Source: Metabacillus litoralis (GTDB lineage: Bacteria > Bacillota > Bacilli > Bacillales > Bacillaceae). From it: a stretch of 64,000 nucleotides of DNA. Within the stretch, counting starts at the first letter, position 1. Each line of letters begins with the position of its first letter. The translations under genes were made by a program, and so were the position numbers. Positions 1 to 8,809 of the stretch are shown here, in pieces. Location: NCBI RefSeq assembly GCF_007994985.1, contig NZ_VOQF01000012.1, forward strand, positions 1 to 64,000. Direction: 5' to 3'. The notes below the pieces were generated by a model that made no database searches, had not been told where the DNA came from, and worked only from the letters and a program-made list of their open reading frames with translations.

Positions 1-59
1 ACAAATGCTTGTCCAAAGCACCCTGTTGTATATCATACACATAACCCCAAAAAAGGGTT

Positions 60-176
<117 letters not shown>

Positions 177-287
177 AGATGATCTTTGCTTTCAATCGAA
201 CTTCACATATCATCACCATCAATATGAATATTGTTCTTAGAAAACCTTACAGTTGAGATTTCAAATCATTTCTCAACGAGATTTTTA

Positions 288-316
288 ATATTACTATTGT
301 ATTGAAAATAAGTCAA
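288..316 (-). promoter_or_regulatory. SigA-type promoter of the solitary 5S gene
   Basis: On the minus strand TTGACT (316-311) and TAATAT (293-288) are separated by exactly 17 nt. Transcription should start near 281, giving a leader of about 105 nt before the 5S. Within the leader a hairpin with arms GTTGAGA and TCTCAAC (278-253) can form. Confidence 0.7.
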
Positions 317-454
317 TATTTTTTTAGTTTTTTTCATATTAACTTAAAAGATAAATCACTTCATTCTTCTATTGAGGCATACTCAATTTGACAGCTGTGT
401 TAACGTCTATTGATATCCTTGAAGACTTATACGAAACAAACAAATTTTCACATC

Positions 455-488
455 AAAGAAAAAGCCTAACTTAATTTTGTCAGGCTTA
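455..488 (-). terminator. Terminator of the SE1561-family gene
   Basis: Minus-strand hairpin with arms AAGCCTGAC and GTTAGGCTT followed by TTTC. Its first arm overlaps the stop codon of the gene at 486-680. Confidence 0.7.
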
Positions 489-680
489 TTCCTCGTCTTT
501 CCAATCTTTTTTAAACTGATTTTGCTTTATTTCCAAGTCATCGAGCATTTGAATTAATCGGTCTATATCATCTACATCTGTAGATTCAGGATCCATTGAA
601 TCAATTACCTCTAAAAACATATTTAAACGATTTTTCAAATATGATAGTTGTGAATCTTTATCATGTACTGCGTTTCCCAT
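486..680 (-). CDS. SE1561-family small protein
   Basis: A 64-residue, acidic, helix-rich cytoplasmic protein beginning MGNAVHDKDSQLSYLKNRLN. It matches the pattern of the uncharacterised SE1561 family found across Bacillales. The start at 680 is chosen over the longer open frame (to 743) because GGGAGAGAGG sits just before this ATG, and the extra 21 residues do not look like the family. Function unknown. It is monocistronic, with a terminator overlapping its stop codon. Confidence 0.75.
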   Translation of the reverse strand: MGNAVHDKDSQLSYLKNRLNMFLEVIDSMDPESTDVDDIDRLIQMLDDLEIKQNQFKKDWKDEE

Positions 681-989
681 ATTCCTCTCTCCCTTCAGAT
701 AATATAATCGTAGACGAAGATCTATAGTTTTACAAATATCCACCTTACTTCTTTAATCATTTTTAAGGTACCATAGGTTTTCTCAACTTATATACAAATA
801 CCTTTCTTTTAAAAAAACAACTCTATAGAAAAGCGCTCATTAAACAAGGTTCATGATAAAATGTAAAGTGAAAGCACCAAATTCCTGCCTGTAAGTGGTA
901 AGTTAGTAAGCATCGCTCACTTTGTAACGATAAATTCTCAAGTTATATTAGCCTTATATATGATATTTTTAATTTAAAGGAGTAACACA

Positions 990-2111
990 ATGAATGCAAC
1001 AAAATCATTATCACCAATTACAACTTCATTTGATCCATGGGAAGCTTATTTAGATGTTGAGCAATATGGAAAAATGACATTGACGAATATTGAATTCACA
1101 ACGACTACGCTTTGCAATATGCGTTGTGAGCACTGTGCTGTTGGGTATACTCTAAAGCCAAAAGATCCAAATGCACTACCAATCGATTTGCTTTTGAAAA
1201 GACTTGATGAAGTTCCCACTCTTCGTTCGTTAAGTATTACAGGTGGAGAGCCAATGTTGTCTTTAAAATCAGTTGATCAATATGTTGTACCTCTATTAAA
1301 GTATGCCCATGAACGTGGTGTTCGTACACAAATAAATTCAAATTTAACACTGGATTTAAAACGCTATGAAAAAATAATACCGTACCTGGATGTTTTACAT
1401 ATTTCTCATAATTGGGGCACAATAGATGAGTTTGTTGAAATAGGTTTTGCCGTTATGGACCGAAAACCAACTTATCAGCAAAGAGCTGCACTATTTCAAA
1501 GAATGATTGAAAACAGTCAAGCTCTTGTTAAAGCTGGTGTCATCGTTTCTGCTGAAACAATGCTAAATAAACGCACACTTCCTTATATTGAGAAGATCCA
1601 TAAGCAAATTGTTGAGGAAATGCATTGTCAGCGTCACGAAATTCACCCTATGTATCCTAGTGATTTCGCAAGTGCACTTGAAACACTATCACTTCAAGAA
1701 ATGCGTCAAGCTATTCATCAGTTATTGGATGTTCGTGATGAAGATGTTTGGATGTTGTTTGGCACTCTGCCTTTTTATGCATGTAGTTCAAATAAAGAAG
1801 ATCAAGATCTCATTAAACGTCTTCAAGAGACGAAAAATGTGACTGTACGAAATGATCCTGATGGACGTTCACGTTTAAATGTGAATATTTTCAATGGAGA
1901 AATTATTGTTACAGACTTTGGTGATGCACCGGCATTAGGCAATATTCAACACAACACACTACAATCAGCTTATGATCAATGGACAAATTCTTCATTAGCA
2001 AAATCACTTAGCTGTCATTGCCCTTCAGTAAAATGTCTAGGACCCAATATTCTAGTAAAGAATAGCTATTATCAGGATGTAGATTTCACAAAAAGAAAAT
2101 CAACGATATAA
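990..2111 (+). CDS. yfkAB: Radical SAM protein YfkAB
   Basis: 373 residues. A radical SAM cluster motif CNMRCEHC (C-x3-C-x2-C) lies near residue 43, SITGGEP near residue 83 is the usual SAM-binding GGE motif, and the C-terminal CHCPSVKC gives the C-x-C-x4-C signature that names the family, probably a second Fe-S or metal site. YfkAB enzymes are conserved in Bacillus but their substrate is unknown. The start is supported by AAAGGAG eight bases upstream. The mechanosensitive channel gene follows after 9 nt, so the two are probably co-transcribed, as in B. subtilis (yfkA/B-yfkC). Confidence 0.9.
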   Translation: MNATKSLSPITTSFDPWEAYLDVEQYGKMTLTNIEFTTTTLCNMRCEHCAVGYTLKPKDPNALPIDLLLKRLDEVPTLRSLSITGGEPMLSLKSVDQYVVPLLKYAHERGVRTQINSNLTLDLKRYEKIIPYLDVLHISHNWGTIDEFVEIGFAVMDRKPTYQQRAALFQRMIENSQALVKAGVIVSAETMLNKRTLPYIEKIHKQIVEEMHCQRHEIHPMYPSDFASALETLSLQEMRQAIHQLLDVRDEDVWMLFGTLPFYACSSNKEDQDLIKRLQETKNVTVRNDPDGRSRLNVNIFNGEIIVTDFGDAPALGNIQHNTLQSAYDQWTNSSLAKSLSCHCPSVKCLGPNILVKNSYYQDVDFTKRKSTI

Positions 2112-2120
2112 GGTGAGAAA

Positions 2121-2969
2121 ATGGACCAAATTAAAACGTTTATGGAACAATCAGTTTTCTTTGATATTGTAATCGTTGCAATTATTTTAGTGACTAGTGT
2201 GTTTATTATTAATAAGATTGTAAAGAAATTCTTTCAGCATTCCAGCTTTATAGAAGAACGAAAAGAAAAGACAATTGAGAGTATGATTCGTTCATTAACA
2301 AGATATATGGCTACAATCGGGTTCATTTTATTTATCATCTCTCAATTTGTTGATAATTTTGGATCAATATTAGCTGGTGCTGGTGTTGCTGGTATTATTA
2401 TTGGTTTTGGAGCCCAAAGTCTTATACGAGATATTTTAGCTGGATTGTTTCTTATTTATGAAAAACAACTTCACCAAGGAGATTTTATTACGATAAATAA
2501 TACGTTTAATGGTACCGTTGAAGAAATCGGTCTACGTTCATTAAAGATCCGTGAATGGAGTGGCAAGCTCCTAACGATAAGTAACGGAGAAATTAAACAA
2601 ATACAGAATTATAATATTGATCGAATGAGAGTGATTGAACGAGTTGTTGTTAGCTATAGAGAAGATCCTGATCACGTTTGGTCTGTTTTAGAGAAAGCGT
2701 GTGAAAAAATGAATGAGGAGCTCCATCATTTTCTGAAAAAAGACTCTACTAATGAATTGATTGAGCCTTTTCAACTCTTTGGTTTAACATCAATAAATGC
2801 AAATTTCCGTGGATATGAATATACTGTCATCGGCCTTGTTGATGATCAATATTATTGGACCGCATCAAAAGAAACGAGAAGAATCTTAGCAAAGGTTCTT
2901 TATGATGAAAGTATTACTCTTGCTGAAGAAAGATTATTAATAGAAACGGAAGATCGTTTACCTCACTAA
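2121..2969 (+). CDS. yfkC: MscS-family small-conductance mechanosensitive channel YfkC
   Basis: 282 residues. There are N-terminal membrane helices at about 14-35 and 60-80. The glycine/alanine-rich pore-lining helix of MscS follows (LAGAGVAGIIIGFGAQSLIR, about residues 91-112), then the beta domain with the typical IRDILAGLFLIYE and GTVEEIGLRSLKIR segments, and an alpha/beta C-terminal part. It should gate under membrane tension to release solutes on hypo-osmotic shock. It starts 9 nt after yfkAB. Assignment to YfkC rather than another MscS paralogue rests on synteny. Confidence 0.85.
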   Translation: MDQIKTFMEQSVFFDIVIVAIILVTSVFIINKIVKKFFQHSSFIEERKEKTIESMIRSLTRYMATIGFILFIISQFVDNFGSILAGAGVAGIIIGFGAQSLIRDILAGLFLIYEKQLHQGDFITINNTFNGTVEEIGLRSLKIREWSGKLLTISNGEIKQIQNYNIDRMRVIERVVVSYREDPDHVWSVLEKACEKMNEELHHFLKKDSTNELIEPFQLFGLTSINANFRGYEYTVIGLVDDQYYWTASKETRRILAKVLYDESITLAEERLLIETEDRLPH

Positions 2970-3015
2970 TAATTGACTCATACATGATACAGAAGTAATT
3001 TCATTGATTTCAATA

Positions 3016-3052
3016 TATGTAATTGAAGCATCATCATAGCTTCAATTACATA
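3016..3052. terminator. Perfect 14-bp inverted repeat after yfkC
   Basis: Arms TATGTAATTGAAGC (3016-3029) and GCTTCAATTACATA (3039-3052) around a 9-nt loop. It lies 47 nt after the yfkC stop. There is no T-run on either side, so it is a stable RNA hairpin that could protect the 3' end rather than a textbook intrinsic terminator. Confidence 0.5.
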
Positions 3053-3130
3053 ATCATTAAGTGCATGGTACAGATTCACACCAATTAGATACATTCTATT
3101 TAAAGTAAAAATGACCTCTATACTCTTATT

Positions 3131-3367
3131 TTATATTGAAAATTGATCAGGTCTCCAACTAATAATCGCAGCATTATATTCGTTTTGATAAATGTATTTC
3201 CCGTTTTCAAATACAATATATTTACTCAGAACATCCTCAACCAATGTAACATCAATGTCCCTGGTTAAAATTTTGCTCATATTTTTCTCGAGATTTCCTT
3301 CCCAATCTCTAATTCCTTCCTGCCACTTTGCTTCTAAACTCAGTAAAGCATCCTTTTTATTATCCAT
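3131..3367 (-). CDS. Hypothetical protein, 78 aa
   Basis: Begins MDNKKDALLSLEAKWQEGIRD and ends in WRPDQFSI. Charged, soluble, no signal peptide or membrane segment, no family recognised. GGAGG lies four bases before the ATG, which makes translation likely. It is convergent with yfkC. Another single-gene unit; no functional hint from the neighbours. Confidence 0.6.
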   Translation of the reverse strand: MDNKKDALLSLEAKWQEGIRDWEGNLEKNMSKILTRDIDVTLVEDVLSKYIVFENGKYIYQNEYNAAIISWRPDQFSI

Positions 3368-3636
3368 GAGACCTCCAGTATTAATTAGTATATTCCAGCT
3401 TATCTCTATTATTTAATTTCTATAAATATACAGCTATTACTTACTTTAACACCAAGGATAATATGCGATCGCTAGAAGGTACAAGTTAGATAGAGGAGAA
3501 AGAAACCATTACTAATACACCTTAGGTGACAGTTTTTTAATCCAATACTCTGCTTTATATTCGTTAGCGATACTACTTTAACATGTAAGTAAATTGATAC
3601 CTTAGAAATAACCTATCTGATAAGTGCCTACACAAA
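3368..3636. other. Intergenic stretch without recognised gene
   Basis: Between the 78-aa gene and the yfkD terminator. It should contain the promoter of the minus-strand 78-aa gene. No open frame with a ribosome binding site, and no RNA family, was recognised. Confidence 0.4.
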
Positions 3637-3668
3637 AAGCCCATCTGAGTATTGACTCAAATGAGCTT
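3637..3668 (-). terminator. Terminator downstream of yfkD
   Basis: Minus-strand hairpin AAGCTCATTTGAGT / ACTCAGATGGGCTT with a 4-nt loop, two weak positions and a TTTTTG tail. A GTGACAGGCACC motif shared with 41823-41834 lies between it and the yfkD stop codon. Confidence 0.7.
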
Positions 3669-3700
3669 CGACAAAATCCGGGAAGTGACAGGCACCAGCA

Positions 3701-4498
3701 TTATTTCGGTTGATCTGATGTGACAAAACCAAATGATGCGTGGTCTTGTAATGGAATCCAAGCACCAATTCCTTGTGAGGTAATATTTTTGACAACGATA
3801 CTTTTTTTGTTACCTTTTAACACTAAATAAACTTCACCATAAGTGACTTTCCCTTTTTCATTTACTGCTGGTGCATAGGCATATAAGTAGCCAAGCTTTT
3901 TTGATGGAATATTATACACTTGATCCTTTTTCGTTCCAGCACCTATGATTGTTTCAAACGAAAGTGGCAGATTGGTTTTTTTCATGGCCTTTAATAGCAT
4001 TAGTTTTTTTACATCGTCTGCTTCTGGAACTTTTGCTGTTAAGCCACCTTTGATTGCCTTTTGTGCTTCTTGTTTATAGTGAATTTGTACTTGTGATTTT
4101 CCACCACGGTTGTCTTGATAATTTGTATTAATTTTTTGGTACTCCCAATTAGTTGCTGTTTCTGTAGACTCATAATTTAAAGCCCATTGCCCAAGGTAAA
4201 TTGTTGCTCTGTAGCCAAATGCCAACGGTGCATCTGAAATTGTTGATTCATTTAGAATACGAATCAAGTCAGGGTTTTCAATTGTCACATTAGATGTGTC
4301 AATTAATTGTTGAGTAAGCTCACTAGGCTGTAGGAACGGCAAATCCTGAGTTGGATTTGGATATGTGTTTTCTTTTGATATATCCATTACAGAGTTAGGC
4401 ATTTTAGGCTTTTCTGTTTTACCTTCTGCTAAAACAGCACTTGAAAAACTAAGAGATAAAAGCAAAACTAAAGATACAAGCATAGCTTTTTTCATCAT
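3701..4498 (-). CDS. yfkD: YfkD-family secreted protein
   Basis: 265 residues with an N-terminal signal peptide (MMKKAMLVSLVLLLSLSFSS then AVLAEG, probable cleavage after VLA), followed by a soluble extracellular domain. It matches the YfkD-like family of Bacillus, whose function is unknown. AAAGGAG stands five bases before the ATG at 4498; the longer open frame to 4537 has no such site. Upstream on the same strand, the YczE/YitT-type membrane protein ends 63 nt away, so the two may form one transcript closed by the terminator at 3637. Confidence 0.8.
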   Translation of the reverse strand: MMKKAMLVSLVLLLSLSFSSAVLAEGKTEKPKMPNSVMDISKENTYPNPTQDLPFLQPSELTQQLIDTSNVTIENPDLIRILNESTISDAPLAFGYRATIYLGQWALNYESTETATNWEYQKINTNYQDNRGGKSQVQIHYKQEAQKAIKGGLTAKVPEADDVKKLMLLKAMKKTNLPLSFETIIGAGTKKDQVYNIPSKKLGYLYAYAPAVNEKGKVTYGEVYLVLKGNKKSIVVKNITSQGIGAWIPLQDHASFGFVTSDQPK

Positions 4499-4561
4499 GA
4501 TGACTCCTTTCATAATGCTTATTCCTAGTGTTTTCAAGAGTGAAGCTGTTTATCCAATTTT

Positions 4562-5167
4562 TTATCGCTTTGTTAAGATTTCATACCTTCTTGATACTGG
4601 TCCATTTAAATATTGAATAAAAGGACCGATTAAGAAGGTAATGATAATGGTTCCGACCCCAATAGGACCTTGTAAAATAAAAGCTAAAATCAATGCACTT
4701 ACTTCACCGATTGTTTTTGCTACCATAAAATTCATTTTAAATCTCTCATGAAGTGACAGCATTAATTGATCGATAGGATTTGCTGCAAATTTTGTTTGCA
4801 AATACATTGCTACACCAACAGCTATTAATACAATTCCACTAATAAGAGCAAGGATTCGTGAAAACAAAGAACCTAGCTCAACACTTGTCATTACAAACAT
4901 TAACCAAAAGTCAACACTAAACCCGATCAAGAGTATTGTTATTAAAGCAAAAAGCTTGGGTCTTCCTTTTACTATTAGTGCATTAATAAAAATCAATAAA
5001 ATTCCAACAATAATAACCCAACTACCTACTGTTAATCCCATTGCATTAGAAAGTCCTACATTTAATGCATCCCATGCACCTGCACCAAGATCAGCTTTAA
5101 TTGTTAATGAAACACCGAAACCCATTAGAAATAAACCAATCAAATAAAATGCTATTCTAATTTTCAT
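4562..5167 (-). CDS. YitT/YczE/YyaS-family integral membrane protein
   Basis: 201 residues with five predicted membrane helices and the family hallmarks IKADLGAGAWDALNVGLS near the N terminus and KFAANPIDQLMLSLHERF in the middle (an internal repeat of the same motif). Members such as B. subtilis YczE and YyaS are polytopic proteins of uncertain function; YczE affects surfactin/bacillaene production. The start is preceded by GAAAGGG. It is divergent from the predicted small RNA at 5251. Confidence 0.8.
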   Translation of the reverse strand: MKIRIAFYLIGLFLMGFGVSLTIKADLGAGAWDALNVGLSNAMGLTVGSWVIIVGILLIFINALIVKGRPKLFALITILLIGFSVDFWLMFVMTSVELGSLFSRILALISGIVLIAVGVAMYLQTKFAANPIDQLMLSLHERFKMNFMVAKTIGEVSALILAFILQGPIGVGTIIITFLIGPFIQYLNGPVSRRYEILTKR

Positions 5168-5215
5168 AAAATAAATTTCCCTTTCAAAATTTAGTATTTA
5201 AATTCAAGCTGAATA

Positions 5216-5244
5216 TTTACAAAATGCTGAAAATATCATATAAT
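5216..5244 (+). promoter_or_regulatory. SigA-type promoter for a small RNA
   Basis: TTTACA (5216-5221) and TATAAT (5239-5244) with an exact 17-nt spacer. The only transcribed object before a strong terminator at 5341-5373 is a predicted non-coding RNA. Confidence 0.7.
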
Positions 5245-5250
5245 TTATTT

Positions 5251-5373
5251 ATACAAAAGAGTAAGTTTTGATTTTGGTTTAACTCTTTTGCAAGCGTTAC
5301 CAATATCTCTAGTTTACTGTTTCGTCCTACACAAACGTAAGACTCTGTGCCCTTGCACAGAGTCTCTTTTTTT
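5251..5373 (+). ncRNA. Predicted free-standing small RNA, about 120 nt
   Basis: It starts about 7 nt after the TATAAT at 5239-5244. It opens with a hairpin (CAAAAGAGT 5254-5262 pairing with ACTCTTTTG 5282-5290), continues with about 50 nt of weakly structured sequence, and ends in an intrinsic terminator with a perfect 10-bp stem (GACTCTGTGC / GCACAGAGTC) and seven Ts. No ATG occurs inside and the only TTG frame is four codons long, so it is unlikely to encode a peptide. It does not resemble 6S, SRP RNA, RNase P, tmRNA, RoxS or FsrA as I remember them. The 3' end is well set by the terminator; the 5' end is inferred from the promoter. Confidence 0.65.
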
Positions 5374-5554
5374 AGCCCCAATTAGTTTATTCACTAAATA
5401 TAGATAATATCACATCAGGCATTCGAGTCATAGTCATAAAATTTGGTTTTGTTTAACACAGTTACGCAGTTAATTCTAATCATGATCAAGGAAATTTCAT
5501 AGCACAACATAAGTGCCTACTTCACTAAATTAATTAACAAATGAATGAAATTAG

Positions 5555-5581
5555 GTTTTTATTGCACATTAATAAGGGTAC
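5555..5581 (+). promoter_or_regulatory. SigB-like promoter of the PNPOx-like gene
   Basis: GTTTTT and GGGTAC separated by 15 nt, close to the SigB pattern GTTTAA-N12-15-GGGTAT. It lies about 57 nt before the start codon. The B. subtilis relative YdaG is a general stress protein, which fits. Confidence 0.5.
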
Positions 5582-5637
5582 GTAATTTATATACTTACGC
5601 TAAGGCGTACATTATATTTGAAAGGGGTTTTTTGATC

Positions 5638-6057
5638 ATGAGTGATGATTTAAAGAAAAAATTACTAGAGGTTGTTAAAAATCACAAAGTAGGTACACTA
5701 TCAACAATTAGACAAAATAAACCATTTTCTCGTTTTATGATGTTTTTCAATGACGATTTAGTTTTATACACAGCAACAAATAAGGAAACACATAAAGTTG
5801 AGGACATAAAAGCAAATCCTAATGTACATGCTTTGTTAGGTAATGAGTGCAAGGGTTGGGACGATCCTTATGTTGAAGTGGAAGGCACAGTATCTGTAGA
5901 AGAATCAAAAGAGCTTAAAGAAAAGTTCTGGAATGACCATCTCAAAAACTGGATTCCAACTGCAGATGATCCAAACTATCTACTTCTAAAAATCACACCT
6001 AGCTCTTACCGCTACTTTGAAAAATCATCAAGCAAAGCAGAAGTATATGATTTATAA
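5638..6057 (+). CDS. Pyridoxamine 5'-phosphate oxidase-like general stress protein
   Basis: 139 residues, a split-barrel flavin-binding fold: VGTLSTIRQNKPFSRFM near the N terminus, LVLYTATNKETHKVEDIKAN in the middle and the end ITPSSYRYFEKSSSKAEVYDL. It is the size and pattern of the YdaG / general stress protein 26 group, which bind FMN or related cofactors; the substrate is unknown. The start at 5638 has GAAAGGGG upstream; the 31 extra residues of the longer open frame read through the SigB-like promoter. A bidirectional terminator follows. Confidence 0.8.
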   Translation: MSDDLKKKLLEVVKNHKVGTLSTIRQNKPFSRFMMFFNDDLVLYTATNKETHKVEDIKANPNVHALLGNECKGWDDPYVEVEGTVSVEESKELKEKFWNDHLKNWIPTADDPNYLLLKITPSSYRYFEKSSSKAEVYDL

Positions 6058-6064
6058 AGAAACT

Positions 6065-6106
6065 GGGTCAGTCCCTCATCGCTGTAAAGCATTGAGGGAC
6101 TGACCC
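6065..6106. terminator. Bidirectional terminator of the GGGTCAG type
   Basis: A perfect 14-bp stem GGGTCAGTCCCTCA (6065-6078) / TGAGGGACTGACCC (6093-6106). It separates two convergent genes. Its core resembles the GGGGTCAGACCCC palindromes at 23312, 32836 and 41760. Confidence 0.7.
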
Positions 6107-6113
6107 TTCATAT

Positions 6114-6497
6114 TTAAACAAGTTCAAACGTTTCCTCTATTTCAATGCTGCCTTTTACTGATTGAGCCATCGGACAGTTTTTGCTTGCTAATTCGATGGA
6201 TTGTTGGATTTTGTTTTCTTTTAGGTTGTCACCTTTAATGCGGTAATGTATGTATATCTTCTCAATTTTATTTGCTTCTGCTTCATTTCGATCAACTTTA
6301 GTATCGATCGTGATATCTTCTACTTCAATTCTTTTTTTTGCCAGAATTTTACGCAATACACCACCACTACAAACTGCGATTGATGCAACCATCAACTGAA
6401 ACGGTCTATAACCATATGCCTCATCACCAGCTATATGTAATTCACCAAATTCTGTATTCGTTATAAAACCTACATCCTTCTTCATATTAAACTGCAT
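6114..6497 (-). CDS. OsmC/Ohr-family protein
   Basis: 127 residues with the two conserved cysteines of the OsmC fold: Cys43 in VCSGG and Cys108 in NCPMAQ. OsmC/Ohr proteins reduce organic hydroperoxides or act on unknown thiol substrates, usually as dimers in the cytoplasm. The start at 6497 has AGGTGG eight bases upstream; the longer frame to 6548 lacks a site. The sequence is closer to the YhfA-like OsmC subgroup than to classical Ohr, so peroxidase activity is not certain. Confidence 0.8.
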   Translation of the reverse strand: MQFNMKKDVGFITNTEFGELHIAGDEAYGYRPFQLMVASIAVCSGGVLRKILAKKRIEVEDITIDTKVDRNEAEANKIEKIYIHYRIKGDNLKENKIQQSIELASKNCPMAQSVKGSIEIEETFELV

Positions 6498-6686
6498 ATT
6501 TTTCCACCTCTTGTTTTTTATCGATATTGTATACGAAAAAACCATCATAGAAAAGCTAAAGGTCTCCCATTAACCTTGTTAATTCCTACATTTCATTATA
6601 AAGTATTAATGTGCTAACTGTCTTTCTTAGAAGTACAGACTGTTTATATGATTCAATGAAAATTCGTAAAAATTGAGGTATAGAAT

Positions 6687-7877
6687 ATGGAAAACCAACA
6701 ATTGCGTTTTTGGATATTAGTTTCAATCGTCGGTATTTCGGGTTTTAGCCAAGGAATGCTTCTGCCTCTTATCGCGGTAATATTTGAAAACAGTGGTGTA
6801 TCGTCTGACTTGAATGGTCTTAACGCAACTGCTATGTATATAGGAATACTATTAGTCTCCCCTTTTATGGAGGCACCTTTAAGGAAGTACGGATACAAAC
6901 CGATTATCATCTTAGGTGGATTGCTTGTTGCACTTTCTTTAGGGTTATTTCCATTATGGAAATCATTTTGGTTTTGGTTTGCACTTCGACTATTAATCGG
7001 AATTGGAGATCACGCCTTACACTTTGGAACCCAAACCTGGATTACAACTTTCTCCTCTGAGAAGAATCGCGGTAGAAACATTTCCCTTTATGGATTGTTT
7101 TTTGGTATTGGATTTGCAGTAGGTCCACTACTCACTCCTTTAGTTAAAATAAATGAAGCATTACCATTTATCATCTCATCTGCTCTATGCTTTATCGGTT
7201 GGGTTTTCTTGTTTATGTTAAGAAATGATTTCCCAGAGCAAACAATCGGAGTTAACTCATTTAAAGAAACGATGAAACGTTTTGGTAACGCGTGGCGTTA
7301 TGGCTGGGTCGCTTTTTTACCACCCTTTGGGTATGGTTTTTTAGAGGCGTCATTGAATGGTAGCTTCCCTGTCTATGCTTTAAGAATTGGTTTAGATGTA
7401 ACAAATATCTCAATACTGCTCTTTTCTTTTGCTATAGGAGCAATAATCTTCCAACTTCCTCTAGGCATATTAAGTGACAAACTAGGAAGAAGACCTGTTT
7501 TACTTTCAATTCTATTTTTAGGCTTTATTAGCTTCACTTCTGCTAGCTTCCTAGAAGGCACTGTAATTGGATTAACGATATGCTTATTTATTGCAGGAAT
7601 GGTTGTCGGATCAACATTTTCTCTAGGCATCAGCTATATGACAGATCTTATGCCTAAAAATCTGTTACCAACAGGAAATCTATTATGCGGGGTTGCCTTT
7701 AGTATAGGTAGTTTGACCGGACCGTATTTAGGTGGAATGTTTATCAAATATACAAGTAACATCAGTTATTTCCTGATTATTAGTAGTATGCTACTTCTAA
7801 TTTTCATCTCGATCGCTGTTTCTAAACAAAAAAACATGTCAACATACAACTTAAGCAACAATTCATCAATGAGTTAA
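6687..7877 (+). CDS. yfkF: MFS transporter, YfkF-like
   Basis: 396 residues, about twelve membrane helices, with the MFS signature between helices 2 and 3 (APLRKYGYKP) and the helix 8-9 loop GILSDKLGRRP. It is a secondary transporter, probably a drug or metabolite exporter; the substrate cannot be read from sequence. The position between the yfkD and yfkH genes matches B. subtilis yfkF. A terminator follows directly at 7879. Confidence 0.75.
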   Translation: MENQQLRFWILVSIVGISGFSQGMLLPLIAVIFENSGVSSDLNGLNATAMYIGILLVSPFMEAPLRKYGYKPIIILGGLLVALSLGLFPLWKSFWFWFALRLLIGIGDHALHFGTQTWITTFSSEKNRGRNISLYGLFFGIGFAVGPLLTPLVKINEALPFIISSALCFIGWVFLFMLRNDFPEQTIGVNSFKETMKRFGNAWRYGWVAFLPPFGYGFLEASLNGSFPVYALRIGLDVTNISILLFSFAIGAIIFQLPLGILSDKLGRRPVLLSILFLGFISFTSASFLEGTVIGLTICLFIAGMVVGSTFSLGISYMTDLMPKNLLPTGNLLCGVAFSIGSLTGPYLGGMFIKYTSNISYFLIISSMLLLIFISIAVSKQKNMSTYNLSNNSSMS

Positions 7878-7878
7878 T

Positions 7879-7905
7879 AAGCTGACAATTTGTTAGCTTT
7901 TTTCT
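7879..7905 (+). terminator. Terminator of yfkF
   Basis: Hairpin AAGCTGAC / GTTAGCTT (one G-U pair) with a short loop and a run of Ts, starting just after the stop codon. Confidence 0.75.
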
Positions 7906-8061
7906 TTACCTCAGAATCACTAGATTATCTTAACAAGCTAGTATTTTTAAAAGGACTATTCCTATGTTCTCATTAACTTTAAATGCCAAGGTAGATAAAA
8001 AATAAAGACAAATATTTGCTTTAAACACATTACCGAGTGTTAATTAAAATAAAAATAATAC

Positions 8062-8090
8062 TAGGAGAATCAAAAATGGTTCTCCCTATT
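8062..8090 (-). terminator. Possible terminator of the GNAT gene
   Basis: Minus-strand GGAGAA ... TTCTCC hairpin followed by a T-rich stretch, a few bases past the end of the acetyltransferase gene. Confidence 0.45.
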
Positions 8091-8106
8091 CAAGTTTAAA
8101 CAATTA

Positions 8107-8652
8107 CTAACCACAAAATTTTCCCATTAAAATCGTATCATAATATTGACCATCAGATAAAAGCTTGTCTTTTTTCAATACTCCTTCAACCTCAAAGCCA
8201 TACTTCTCATAAAGCTTTAATGCTTTAGCATTCGTTTCAAGTACACTTAAGTTTATTTTTTTAATATCACTTGAATCTGCCCAATGAATTGATTCGATTA
8301 GAAGGTTTTTACCGATTGAAAAACCCCAATATGCTTTTAATACACAAACACCAAACTCCACTTTATGTGCTGTTCTTTTCAACTTATTTCCAGCACACCT
8401 TGAAAAGCCAACAATCACACCATTAACTTCAGCTATTAAAAATAGGCTACTTATGCTTTCTGTATCATTTTTAATTATATTTACAAACTCTAATTCATCT
8501 ATGTATGCTTCACCTTGTTCTCGGTCTAAATTCTCTGTTTCCCCATCTATTTGTAGTCTAAGCTGAGACAGTTGCTTCGCATCGTCACCATTTGCCGATC
8601 TAATTATATATTCTAAATGTTTGACCTTAAATATCTTCTGTTCAACTCTCAT
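8107..8652 (-). CDS. GNAT-family N-acetyltransferase
   Basis: 181 residues. The acetyl-CoA binding segment is VEFGVCVLKAYWGFSIGKNL, followed by the end motif NAKALKLYEKYGFEVEGVLK typical of RimJ/SpeG-like GNATs. It should transfer an acetyl group from acetyl-CoA to an amine; the acceptor is unknown. The start ATG at 8652 has GGGAG seven bases upstream; a GTG one codon earlier is the alternative. Monocistronic. Confidence 0.8.
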   Translation of the reverse strand: MRVEQKIFKVKHLEYIIRSANGDDAKQLSQLRLQIDGETENLDREQGEAYIDELEFVNIIKNDTESISSLFLIAEVNGVIVGFSRCAGNKLKRTAHKVEFGVCVLKAYWGFSIGKNLLIESIHWADSSDIKKINLSVLETNAKALKLYEKYGFEVEGVLKKDKLLSDGQYYDTILMGKFCG

Positions 8653-8809
8653 CACAGAGCTCCCTTCGATTTATGATTGCTTTTTTAATTTACACTACCT
8701 TGCTAAATAAAAGAAATAAAAAAAATGTTTGAACATTCCATTACTCCTGTTATATAATAGAACTAACAAAAGTAAACTGTATCATAACAATAAAAGGAGA
8801 TGGTTGAAA

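Noticed and set aside
1588-1842. Frame inside the yfkAB gene
   Set aside because: Shadow of the radical SAM gene in another frame; cysteine-rich, nonsense-like composition, no ribosome binding site.
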